Shown here piece by piece: positions 50,922 through 59,394 of a DNA stretch of 64,000 nucleotides (positions are counted from its first letter, which is position 1; every line of letters starts with the position of its first letter). The notes under the pieces were generated by a model that saw nothing but the letters and a program-made list of their open reading frames with translations, was not told the DNA's origin and did no database searches. The stretch comes from Pseudomonas sp. BGr12 (GTDB taxonomy: Bacteria; Pseudomonadota; Gammaproteobacteria; Pseudomonadales; Pseudomonadaceae). Position numbers and translations under genes: made by a program. The stretch is taken from positions 103,116 to 167,115 of the forward strand of contig NZ_JALRNF010000006.1 in NCBI RefSeq assembly GCF_030272895.1, in the 5' to 3' direction.

Positions 50922-51892
50922 TGCTCGATCCGGCCCGCAGTTACGACCTGATCGGTGACGTGCATGGCTGTGCACTGACCCTCGAACGCCTGCTCGATGC
51001 CCTCGGTTACAAGCGCCAGGGCGGTGTCTGGCGCCATGCCCAGCGCCAGGCGCTGTTCCTTGGCGACATCATCGACCGCGGCCCGCGGATCCGCGAGGCC
51101 CTGCATATCGTCCACGACATGGTCGACGCCGGGCAGGCCCACTGCATCATGGGCAACCACGAGTACAACGCCCTGGGCTGGAACACCCCGGCCTTGCCCG
51201 AGAGCGGCAAGCATTTCGTGCGCGAGCACACACCGCGCCACGGGCGGCTGATCTATGAAACCCTGACCCAGTTCGAGCAGCACCCCCACGACTGGCATGA
51301 CTTTCTCGAATGGTTCTATGAACTGCCGCTGTTCATCGACGCCGGGCGTTTCCGCGTGGTGCATGCCTGCTGGGATCCGCGCCTGATCGAGCCGCTGCGC
51401 CTGCAGCACCCCGACGGCCGCATCGATGAGCATTTCGTCCAGGCGTCGGCGATTGCCGACAGTTTCGCCGCCACCGTCTGCAACCGCCTGCTGCGTGGTA
51501 CCGACATGCGCCTGCCCGACGGCCTGACCCTGACCGGTGGCGACGGCCTGACCCGGGCCTTCTTCCGCACCAAGTTCTGGGAAGAAGACCCGCAGACCTA
51601 CGGCGACATCGTCTTCCAGCCCGACGCCTTGCCGGAAAAGGTCGCCAGCACGCCGCTCAGCCACAGCCAGAAGAATGCCTTGCTGCGCTACGGCGAGGAC
51701 GAACCGATGCTGTTCGTCGGCCATTACTGGCGCAGCGGCAAGCCGGCGCCGATCCGCTCCAACCTGGCCTGCCTGGACTACAGCGCGGTGCTGTACGGCA
51801 AGCTGGTCGCTTACCGACTCGATGATGAAACCCGTATCGACCCGCGCAAGTTCGTCTGGGTCGACGTGGAACGGCCGGAGGCCAGCCAATGA
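50921..51892 (+). CDS. Calcineurin-like metallophosphoesterase (PrpE/ApaH-like)
   Basis: The 323-residue protein has the metal-binding motifs of the superfamily: GDVHGC at 12-17, GDIIDRGPR at about 48-56, GNHEYN at about 77-82, and later FRVVHACWDPR and FVGHYWRSG. The group includes serine/threonine phosphatases and dinucleoside tetraphosphatases. The substrate is not evident, but the link to nadK hints at nucleotide metabolism. It overlaps nadK by one base and the rhomboid gene by four. Confidence 0.87.
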   Translation: MLDPARSYDLIGDVHGCALTLERLLDALGYKRQGGVWRHAQRQALFLGDIIDRGPRIREALHIVHDMVDAGQAHCIMGNHEYNALGWNTPALPESGKHFVREHTPRHGRLIYETLTQFEQHPHDWHDFLEWFYELPLFIDAGRFRVVHACWDPRLIEPLRLQHPDGRIDEHFVQASAIADSFAATVCNRLLRGTDMRLPDGLTLTGGDGLTRAFFRTKFWEEDPQTYGDIVFQPDALPEKVASTPLSHSQKNALLRYGEDEPMLFVGHYWRSGKPAPIRSNLACLDYSAVLYGKLVAYRLDDETRIDPRKFVWVDVERPEASQ

Positions 51893-52761
51893 GCGCTGTC
51901 GTTGTCTTGCGCATGCCCTTGAACACTGACCTGAGCGGCTTTGTCGGCCTGCTGCGGCGCCTGCAGGTGCCGCACCGGGTCAGCGAGGAGGGCGGTGACC
52001 AGGTACTGTGGGTGGCGGAAAACCTCGCCGAGGATGTCCGCCAGCTGTACCAGCGCTTTCCCGAAGGCGATGCCGACTTCCAGTTGCCGGCCGAAGCGGC
52101 CCCCGCGGTCCCGGCCCGTCCGGGCCTGGGTGAGCAAGTGCGCGCCAGCAAGGCCACTGCGGCGGTCTTGCTGTTGTGCCTGATCGTCGCCGGGCTGACC
52201 GGCCTTGGCGACAACTTTGCCACCCTGAGCTGGCTGACCTTCCTCGATTTTCGCGTACAGGGCGAGTACCTGTACTTCACCCCGCTGGCCGCGAGCCTGG
52301 CCGATGGCCAATGGTGGCGGCTGTTCACGCCGATGCTGGTGCATTTCGGCATCCTCCACCTGGCCATGAACGCCCTGTGGTACTGGGAACTGGGCCGGCG
52401 CATCGAGCTGCGCCAGGGCGCCTGGTCGCTGCTGGGCCTGACCCTGCTGTTCAGCCTGGTGTCCAACGCCGCGCAGTACCTGTTCGGCGGGCCGAGCCTG
52501 TTCGGCGGCTTGTCGGGCGTGCTCTACGGCCTGCTCGGGCATGTCTGGCTGTACCAGTGGCTGGCGCCGAACCCGGTGTATCGCATGCCGCGCGGGGTGC
52601 TGGTGATGATGCTGGTCTGGCTGCTGCTGTGCCTGTCCGGACTGGTCAGCTTGCTGGGCTTTGGCCAGATCGCCAACGCCGCCCACGTCGGCGGGTTGTT
52701 GGTCGGTTGCCTCAGCGGGCTCTTGGGCGGGGCGCTGGCCCGGCGTAAACTGACGGCTTGA
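51889..52761 (+). CDS. Rhomboid family intramembrane serine protease (GlpG-like)
   Basis: The 290-residue protein has a cytosolic N-terminal domain of about 90 residues followed by six membrane helices. The catalytic pair is Ser209 in FGGLSGVLYGLLGH and His266 in ANAAHVGGLLVG. The HFGILHLAMNALWYWELG segment has the conserved oxyanion-side His and Asn. It is therefore likely active in cleaving single-pass membrane proteins. Its ATG overlaps the previous stop by four bases. Confidence 0.92.
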   Translation: MSAVVVLRMPLNTDLSGFVGLLRRLQVPHRVSEEGGDQVLWVAENLAEDVRQLYQRFPEGDADFQLPAEAAPAVPARPGLGEQVRASKATAAVLLLCLIVAGLTGLGDNFATLSWLTFLDFRVQGEYLYFTPLAASLADGQWWRLFTPMLVHFGILHLAMNALWYWELGRRIELRQGAWSLLGLTLLFSLVSNAAQYLFGGPSLFGGLSGVLYGLLGHVWLYQWLAPNPVYRMPRGVLVMMLVWLLLCLSGLVSLLGFGQIANAAHVGGLLVGCLSGLLGGALARRKLTA

Positions 52762-52775
52762 TTTTGGGAGACGCT

Positions 52776-53036
52776 ATGTCCACTTTTGCGCAAATGATCG
52801 AAAACATCACCCCGGAGATCTACCAGAGCCTGAAACTGGCGGTGGAGCTGGGTAAATGGGCGGACGGGCGCAAGCTCACCACCGAGCAGAAGGAACTGTC
52901 GCTGCAGGCGGTGATCGCCTGGGAAATGCAGAACCTGCCAGAAGACCAGCGCACCGGCTACATGGGGCCGCAGGAGTGCGCCTCGAAGTCGGCACCGGTC
53001 GCGAACATCCTGTTCAAGTCGGATGCGATCCATTGA
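52776..53036 (+). CDS. YeaC-like DUF1315 protein
   Basis: The 86-residue protein (MSTFAQMIENITPEIYQSLK, WADGRKLTTEQKELSLQAVI, LPEDQRTGYMGPQEC) matches the DUF1315/YeaC family, whose function is unknown. GGGAG precedes ATG 52776, 14 bases after the rhomboid stop. Its stop overlaps the TTG start proposed for the next gene. Confidence 0.85.
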   Translation: MSTFAQMIENITPEIYQSLKLAVELGKWADGRKLTTEQKELSLQAVIAWEMQNLPEDQRTGYMGPQECASKSAPVANILFKSDAIH

Positions 53037-53863
53037 TCGAACTCGGCCGCGGCTCCATCAGTAAAATGTCGGCGCGCCTCGACGCGCCGGTGGTGCAGTA
53101 CGCTTTTCGCCTGGGCGAGCAGGAGGTGCCGGTCAATCCGCTGATCGGCAAGACCCTGCGCTTGGAATACCTCGGCGCCATCCACTGCATCCACTGCGGA
53201 CGCAAGACCAAGACCAGCTTCAGCCAGGGTTACTGCTACCCGTGCATGACCAAGCTGGCCCAGTGCGATGCCTGCATCATGGCTCCGGAAAAATGCCACT
53301 ACGACCAGGGCACCTGCCGTGAGCCTGCCTGGGGCGAGCAGTTCTGCATGACCGACCATGTGGTCTACCTGGCCAATTCCTCGGGTATCAAGGTCGGCAT
53401 CACCCGCGCCAGCCAGTTGCCCACCCGCTGGCTCGACCAGGGGGCCAGCCAGGCCCTGCCGATCGTGCGGGTCGCCACCCGCCAGCAATCCGGGCTGGTC
53501 GAAGACCTGTTCCGCAGCCAGGTGGCCGATCGCACCAACTGGCGCGCGCTGCTCAAGGGCGATGCCGAGGCGGTCGACCTGGTCGCGGTGCGCGAGCAAC
53601 TGTTCGACAGCTGCGCCGAGGGCCTCGCCGCCTTGCAGGCGCGTTTCGGCCTGCAGGCCGTGCAGCCGGTGAGCGATGCCCAGGTGCTGGAGATCCGTTA
53701 CCCGGTCCAGGCCTACCCGAGCAAGATCGTCAGCTTCAACCTGGACAAGAACCCGGTGGCCGAAGGCACGCTGCTGGGGATCAAGGGCCAGTACCTGATC
53801 TTCGACACCGGCGTGATCAATATTCGCAAGTACACGGCGTACCAGCTCGCCGTGCATCAGTAA
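53033..53863 (+). CDS. DUF2797 family cysteine-rich protein
   Basis: The protein of about 276 residues has an N-terminal metal-binding-like cysteine region: IHCIHCGRKTKTSFSQGYCY, PCMTKLAQCDACIMAPEKCH. A GIY-YIG-like pattern follows (HVVYLANSSGIKVGITRASQ, PTRWLDQGASQALPI), with the K-V-G-I-T-R core but no test of catalysis possible. The start is probably TTG 53033, overlapping the yeaC stop; ATG 53066 is the alternative. The family belongs to DUF2797; its role is unknown. The pepN gene follows after 12 bases. Confidence 0.8.
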   Translation: MIELGRGSISKMSARLDAPVVQYAFRLGEQEVPVNPLIGKTLRLEYLGAIHCIHCGRKTKTSFSQGYCYPCMTKLAQCDACIMAPEKCHYDQGTCREPAWGEQFCMTDHVVYLANSSGIKVGITRASQLPTRWLDQGASQALPIVRVATRQQSGLVEDLFRSQVADRTNWRALLKGDAEAVDLVAVREQLFDSCAEGLAALQARFGLQAVQPVSDAQVLEIRYPVQAYPSKIVSFNLDKNPVAEGTLLGIKGQYLIFDTGVINIRKYTAYQLAVHQ

Positions 53864-53875
53864 AAGGACCGCCAC

Positions 53876-56533
53876 ATGCGTACCGAACAGCCGCAAGTGA
53901 TCTACCTCAAGGACTATCAGGCCCCCGAGTACCTGATCGACGAGACGCACCTGACCTTCGAACTGTTCGAGGACCACAGCCTGGTCCACGCCCAGCTGGT
54001 CATGCGCCGCAACCCTGCACGTGGCCCGGGCCTGCCGCCGCTGGTGCTCGACGGCCAGCAGCTCGAGCTTCTGAGCGTCGCCCTCGACGACCAGGCCCTG
54101 GCGCCAGGCGACTATCAGCTGAGCGACAGCCACCTGACCCTGCAGCCCAAGGCCGAGCGTTTCACCCTCGACAGCAGCGTGCGCATCCACCCGGAGAGCA
54201 ATACCGCCCTGGAAGGCCTGTACAAGTCCGGTAGCATGTTCTGCACCCAGTGCGAGGCCGAGGGTTTTCGCAAGATCACCTATTACCTCGATCGCCCGGA
54301 TGTGATGAGCAAGTTCACCACCACGGTGATCGCCGAGCAGCATCGCTACCCGGTGCTGCTGTCCAACGGCAATCCGGTCGGCAGCGGTCCGCAGGACGAC
54401 GGTCGGCACTGGGCGACCTGGGAAGATCCGTTCATGAAGCCGGCCTACCTGTTCGCCCTGGTAGCCGGTGACCTGTGGTGCGTCGAAGACACCTTCACCC
54501 GCCAGTCGGGCCGTGACGTGACCCTGCGCATCTATGTCGAGCCGGAAAACATCGACAAGTGCCAGCACGCCATGACCAGCCTGAAGAAGTCCATGCGCTG
54601 GGACGAAGAGGTCTACGGTCGCGAGTACGACCTGGACATCTTCATGATCGTCGCGGTCAACGACTTCAACATGGGCGCCATGGAAAACAAGGGCCTGAAC
54701 ATCTTCAACTCCAGTTGCGTGCTGGCCCGCGCCGAAACTGCCACCGATGCCGCGCACCAGCGGGTCGAGGCGGTGGTCGCCCACGAATACTTCCACAACT
54801 GGTCGGGCAACCGCGTGACCTGCCGCGACTGGTTCCAGCTGTCGCTCAAGGAAGGCTTCACGGTGTTCCGCGACTCGGAGTTCAGCGCCGACATGAACTC
54901 GCGCACGGTCAAGCGCATCGAGGACGTGGCCTACCTGCGTACCCACCAGTTCGCCGAAGATGCCGGCCCCATGGCCCACGCCGTGCGCCCGGACAGCTTC
55001 ATCGAGATTTCCAACTTCTACACCCTGACCGTCTACGAGAAGGGCTCGGAAGTGGTGCGCATGGTTCGCACCCTGCTGGGGGCCGAGGGTTTCCGCAAGG
55101 GCAGCGACCTGTACTTCGAGCGCCACGACGGCCAGGCGGTGACCTGCGACGACTTCATCAAGGCCATGGAAGATGCCAATGGCGTCGACCTGAGCCAGTT
55201 CAAGCGCTGGTACAGCCAGGCCGGCACCCCACGCCTGGCGGTCAGCGAGCACTATGATGCCGCCGCGCAGACCTACAGCCTGACCTTCCGCCAGAGCTAC
55301 CCGGCGACCCCCGACAAGGTCGAGAAAAAGCCATTCGTGATCCCGGTGGAGCTGGGCCTGCTCGACGCTCAGGGCAACGACATCGCCCTGCGCCTGCAAG
55401 GCGAAGCGGCCGCGGCCGGCACCTCGCGGGTGCTGTCGGTGACCGAGGCCGAGCAGACCTTCACCTTCGTCGACATCGCCGGCAAACCGCTGCCGTCGCT
55501 GCTGCGTGGTTTCAGTGCACCGGTCAAGCTGAGCTTCCCTTACGATCGCGACCAGCTGATGTTCCTCATGCAGCATGACAGCGATGGTTTCAACCGCTGG
55601 GAAGCGGGGCAGCAACTGTCGGTGCAGGTGCTGCAGGAACTGATCGGCCAGCATCAGCGCGGCGAGGCACTGGTGCTCGACCAGCGCCTGATCACCGCCC
55701 TGGGTACCGTGCTGGGCAATGACGCGCTGGACCCGGCCATGGTCGCCGAGATGCTGTCGCTGCCGGGTGAGGCCTACCTCACCGAGATCAGCGAAGTGGC
55801 CGACGTGGACGCCATCCACGCCGCCCGCGAGTTCGCCCGCCAGCAGATCGCCGATCAGCTGTTCGAGGCGCTGCTGGCCCGTTACACGGCCAACCGCGAG
55901 GTCTCGCGCAAGACCGCCTACGTGGCCGAAGCCGAGCACTTCGCCCGCCGCAGCCTGCAGAACATCGCCCTGTCGTACCTGATGCAGAGCGGCAAGCCGC
56001 AGGTGCTGGAAGCGACCCTGGAGCAGTTCGACGCCTGCGACAACATGACCGAGCGCCTGACTGCGCTGGCCGTGCTGGTCAACTCGCCGTTCGAGGCCGA
56101 GCGGGCCAAGGCGCTGGCGACCTTCGCCGAGCACTTCAAGGACAACCCGCTGGTCATGGACCAGTGGTTCAGCGTGCAGGCGGCCAGCACCCTGCCGGGC
56201 GGCCTGGCCCGGGTCAAGGCATTGATGCAGCACCCGGCGTTCACCCTGAAGAACCCGAACAAGGTGCGTGCCCTGATCGGTGCCTTCGCCGGGCAGAACC
56301 TGGTCAACTTCCATGCGGCCGATGGCTCCGGCTATCGCTTCCTGGCGGACCTGGTGATCGAGCTCAACGCCCTCAACCCGCAGATCGCCTCGCGCCAGCT
56401 GGCGCCACTGACCCGCTGGCGCAAGTACGATGGCGCCCGCCAGGCGCTGATGAAGGGCGAGCTGGAGCGCATCCTTGCCTCCGGCGCGCTGTCCAGCGAT
56501 GTGTATGAAGTGGTGAGCAAGAGCCTGGCCTGA
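53876..56533 (+). CDS. pepN: Aminopeptidase N (M1)
   Basis: PepN is a broad-specificity zinc aminopeptidase that completes cytosolic peptide degradation. The 885-residue protein starts MRTEQPQVIYLKDYQAPEYL. It has the exopeptidase motif GAMENKGLN, the zinc site HEYFHNWSGNR (His303, Glu304, His307) with the third ligand Glu326 in SLKEGFTVFRD, and the C-terminal helical DUF3458-type region. No signal peptide is present. AAAGGA precedes the ATG. A REP follows eight bases after the stop. Confidence 0.97.
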   Translation: MRTEQPQVIYLKDYQAPEYLIDETHLTFELFEDHSLVHAQLVMRRNPARGPGLPPLVLDGQQLELLSVALDDQALAPGDYQLSDSHLTLQPKAERFTLDSSVRIHPESNTALEGLYKSGSMFCTQCEAEGFRKITYYLDRPDVMSKFTTTVIAEQHRYPVLLSNGNPVGSGPQDDGRHWATWEDPFMKPAYLFALVAGDLWCVEDTFTRQSGRDVTLRIYVEPENIDKCQHAMTSLKKSMRWDEEVYGREYDLDIFMIVAVNDFNMGAMENKGLNIFNSSCVLARAETATDAAHQRVEAVVAHEYFHNWSGNRVTCRDWFQLSLKEGFTVFRDSEFSADMNSRTVKRIEDVAYLRTHQFAEDAGPMAHAVRPDSFIEISNFYTLTVYEKGSEVVRMVRTLLGAEGFRKGSDLYFERHDGQAVTCDDFIKAMEDANGVDLSQFKRWYSQAGTPRLAVSEHYDAAAQTYSLTFRQSYPATPDKVEKKPFVIPVELGLLDAQGNDIALRLQGEAAAAGTSRVLSVTEAEQTFTFVDIAGKPLPSLLRGFSAPVKLSFPYDRDQLMFLMQHDSDGFNRWEAGQQLSVQVLQELIGQHQRGEALVLDQRLITALGTVLGNDALDPAMVAEMLSLPGEAYLTEISEVADVDAIHAAREFARQQIADQLFEALLARYTANREVSRKTAYVAEAEHFARRSLQNIALSYLMQSGKPQVLEATLEQFDACDNMTERLTALAVLVNSPFEAERAKALATFAEHFKDNPLVMDQWFSVQAASTLPGGLARVKALMQHPAFTLKNPNKVRALIGAFAGQNLVNFHAADGSGYRFLADLVIELNALNPQIASRQLAPLTRWRKYDGARQALMKGELERILASGALSSDVYEVVSKSLA

Positions 56534-56540
56534 TGGCCTC

Positions 56541-56595
56541 ATCGCGGGGCAAGCCCGCTCCCACAGCACCTGTGGGAGCGGGCTTGCCCCGCGAT
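56541..56595. repeat. REP element, family A, copy 3
   Basis: A 55-bp palindrome-like element with arms ATCGCGGGGCAAGCCCGCTC + CCACA and loop GCACC, directly after pepN. Its reverse complement is identical to copy 4 because the loops GCACC and GGTGC are complementary. Confidence 0.92.
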
Positions 56596-56718
56596 CATTT
56601 CCCCGCCGACGCCCAAGGGCTTATCGCAGTTGCCTGTGCGAAGCCCTATCAGAATTGCTAGTTATTCAAAGAATTCATTGCTGCTAACTTGGATGGGGTT
56701 CCGACATGGAGTTCCATC

Positions 56719-58128
56719 ATGACCACCTCCACTTCCGTGCACTCCAACGCTTTCAACTTCCTCAGCCACCTGCAGAGCGGCGTCGACCCGCGTACCGGCT
56801 TGTATACCCTGGTCATGAGTCTGCCCGAACTTGACTGCAACGACCGATGCGGCCCGGTCCTGCCCCTGCAACTGGCCTTCAATCCACTCAACAACGCCGA
56901 CAGCGGTTACGGCCATGGCTGGAACCTGCAACTGTCGCAGTTCGACCCGGTCAGTGGCATCCTCACCTTGCACAGCGGCGAAAGCTTCAAGGTCTCCGGC
57001 GCCGGCTCCGAGCTGGAGGTCGAGGAACGCAAGCCATCGAGCTTTCGCTTCGTCGACCTGGGCAGCGAGTGCTACCGCATCACCCACCGCAGCGGCCTGG
57101 TGGAAGTCCTCCAGCTCGGCGGCGATAGCGAACGTTTGGCCCTGCCGGTGCAGATGTTCTCGTCCCAGGGGCATGGCATCAGCTTGCATTACGTGAGTTT
57201 TCGCAACACCCGGCACCTGAGCGAGATCCGCCAGGCCGATGGCTCGGTACTGCTTAAGGTCAGCCGCAGCAGCACCCGGGTGGAGGTCATCGTCTACCCT
57301 GACAGCCCGTCCCAGGCACTCTACTGCCTGCAGCTCGTGGGCGCGGAAAACCGCGTCGAACGCCTCAGCCTGCCCCCCGACAACCATGCCAACTGGTGCT
57401 TCAGCTACCAGAACGTCAACGATTCCGGGCTACTGTGCCTGACCGAAGTGCGCACCCCCACCGGTGTCACCGAATACATCGACTACCACAGTCAGGGACA
57501 GTTGCACCCCGTTCCCGGCCGTGCTCCGCTGCCACGGGTCAGCAGCCACCGGCTGGTACCCGGCAACGGCCAGACCAATGTGGAAACCCGCTACAGCTAT
57601 GGCAGCGACGATCACAATTTTCTCGGCTACGGATCCGGCCTGGACTGGCGCGACGATGCCCTGGACAACCTTGACCAGGTGCCCACGTCCTACACCTACA
57701 CCAGCACCGAATGCCAGATGATCGGCAGCAACGAGGGGCGCACCATTACCCGCACCTTCAACCGCTTCCACCTGCTCGTAGAAGAGCGTGCGGTACAAGG
57801 CGACCGCGTCTTGCGCACCTTGAGCACTGACTTGAACTGCATGGGCAGGGCCATCCCCCAGGAGCACTCGCTACTGACCGGCGACGTGCTGTCCGAACGT
57901 GACAGCAACGACGTCGAAATAATGACCTGCTACGATGCCCTGGGCCGGGTCATCGAAGAAACCGTCGCCCCTGGCACCAGCAATGAGACCAGTCGCCACT
58001 ACACCTACCCGCTGGCCAGCGAAAGCGGGCAACAGGCCGGACAGACTGCCACCGATGCCAAGGGTGAGCAGACCCGCACCTACTCGGATGGGCTCTATCG
58101 GGTGATCATCGAAGAGCGCCATGACTGA
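56719..58128 (+). pseudogene. N-terminal fragment of an RHS-repeat protein
   Basis: The 469-residue ORF begins MTTSTSVHSNAFNFLSHLQS and GVDPRTGLYTLVMSLPEL, the typical start of Pseudomonas RHS/YD-repeat proteins, with PLQLAFNPLNNADSGYGHGW and YRITHRSGLVEVLQ. Full-length relatives known to me are well over 1000 residues and end in a core domain plus a variable toxin. This one stops abruptly at SDGLYRVIIEERHD, within the YD repeats, just before a REP. It lacks any core or toxin tip and no immunity gene follows. It may be a remnant, or a short paralogue. GGAG precedes the ATG. Confidence 0.75.
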
Positions 58129-58135
58129 CGGCCTC

Positions 58136-58190
58136 ATCGCGGGGCAAGCCCGCTCCCACAGGTGCTGTGGGAGCGGGCTTGCCCCGCGAT
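58136..58190. repeat. REP element, family A, copy 4
   Basis: A 55-bp element identical in its arms to copy 3, with loop GGTGC. It begins seven bases after the RHS stop codon. Confidence 0.92.
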
Positions 58191-58347
58191 CAGTTCCCGC
58201 TTAACAAAAGATAACGTCCCGTTCGTTGTCAGCCCTCAACCAACCCCGATAGGATGGCTCTAAGCTTTTGCGGGGCTCTGGAACACGGTTTTTCGCAGTA
58301 CCTGCAAATAGATTGACCCAAATAACAAAAAACCGGGGGACAGATCT

Positions 58348-59394
58348 ATGACCGTGCCTTACATGGCAGGTACCGGCGGCGCCGCGCGCGCTCGCCCATG
58401 GGCATTGGCCGCCAGCGGGTTGCTGGTGCTGTCAATGGGGCTGTGGGCCAACACGATCGAGGCGGCCAGCGCCGAGACCCCGGTCTATTCCACCGAATCG
58501 GCCAAGGCCGAGCACAGTCTGCTGCTGGACGTGACCCACGCCGGCAAACGCCTGGTCGCCGTCGGCGATCGCGGCCATATCCTCTTCTCCGATGACCAGG
58601 GCCAGACCTGGACCCAGGCCAAGGTGCCGACCCGGCAATTGCTCACGGCGGTGTATTTCGTCGATGACAAGCAGGGCTGGGCCGTCGGCCACGACGCGCA
58701 GATCCTCGCCAGCAGCGACGGCGGCGTGACCTGGAGCAAGCAGTTCGAAGACCTCAAGCGCGAAGCGCCGCTGCTCGATGTCTGGTTCAAGGACGCGCAG
58801 CAGGGCTTTGCCGTGGGCGCCTATGGCGCGCTGCTGGAAACCACCGACGGTGGCAAGCACTGGACTGACGTCGGCGAGCGCCTGGACAACGAAGACCAGT
58901 TCCACCTCAACGGCATTGCCGCCATCAAGGACGCCGGCCTGTTCATCGTCGGCGAGCAGGGCAGCATGTTCCGCTCCAGCGACGACGGCCAGACCTGGGA
59001 GAAACTCGAAGGCCCTTACCAGGGCTCGCTGTTCGGCGTGATCGGCACCGCCCAGCCACGCACGCTGCTGGCCTACGGGCTGCGCGGCAATCTCTACCGT
59101 TCCGCGGATTTTGGCGATAACTGGCAACAGATCGAATTGAAAGCCGCCCGCGGTGCCCTCGAATTCGGCCTGGCAAGCGCTACGCTTCTCGATGATGGCA
59201 GCCTGGTCCTGGTCGGCAATGGCGGCAGCGTCCTGCGCAGCAGCGACGACGGCCAGACGTTCAGTGTCTTCAACCGATCCGACCGTATCGCCCTGACGGG
59301 TGTCAGCGGGCAGGACAAAGGGGGGCTGGTCCTGGTCGGCCAGGGCGGCATCCACCTGGCGACGGCCCAGGGCGCCGAAGGAGTGCAGCCATGA
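58348..59394 (+). CDS. Exported YCF48/BNR-repeat beta-propeller protein
   Basis: The 348-residue protein has a signal or anchor helix (WALAASGLLVLSMGLWANTI) and repeated propeller blades with Asp-box-like motifs: SDDQGQTWTQAKV, SSDGGVTWSKQF, TTDGGKHWTDV, SSDDGQTWEKLEG and SSDDGQTFSVF. This matches the YCF48 / photosystem II stability factor (HCF136) type. GGGGGA precedes the ATG. It overlaps the RND transporter by four bases, so the pair is translationally coupled and probably works together, for example as an assembly or substrate-binding partner. The function is otherwise unknown. Confidence 0.87.
   Translation: MTVPYMAGTGGAARARPWALAASGLLVLSMGLWANTIEAASAETPVYSTESAKAEHSLLLDVTHAGKRLVAVGDRGHILFSDDQGQTWTQAKVPTRQLLTAVYFVDDKQGWAVGHDAQILASSDGGVTWSKQFEDLKREAPLLDVWFKDAQQGFAVGAYGALLETTDGGKHWTDVGERLDNEDQFHLNGIAAIKDAGLFIVGEQGSMFRSSDDGQTWEKLEGPYQGSLFGVIGTAQPRTLLAYGLRGNLYRSADFGDNWQQIELKAARGALEFGLASATLLDDGSLVLVGNGGSVLRSSDDGQTFSVFNRSDRIALTGVSGQDKGGLVLVGQGGIHLATAQGAEGVQP

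Larger units (their letters stand above)
56531..58201. repeat. Pair of ~70-bp direct repeats flanking the RHS fragment
   Basis: The segments starting at 56531 and 58126 align without gaps. Both begin with the stop codon of the gene before (TGA, then GGCCTC after one variable base), run through a family A REP, and continue to GATCA-TTCCC. I count about five mismatches in about 73 bases, three of them in the REP loop (GCACC against GGTGC). The repeats are 1595 bases apart and enclose the whole RHS fragment. Confidence 0.85.

Noticed and set aside
52958..56569. A very long open frame (about 1200 codons) antisense to pepN and its neighbours
   Set aside because: It lies opposite genes with complete catalytic motifs, is rich in residues produced by reading GC-rich codons backwards, and has no domain signature or ribosome site. 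The same holds for long antisense frames at 59094-61928, 9595-11742, 31562-33868, 26693-28636 and 2524-4005.
58129..58347. RHS toxin tip or immunity gene after the RHS fragment
   Set aside because: The sequence after the stop is a REP followed by a non-coding stretch leading to the YCF48 gene; no further YD repeats or small ORF with support were found.
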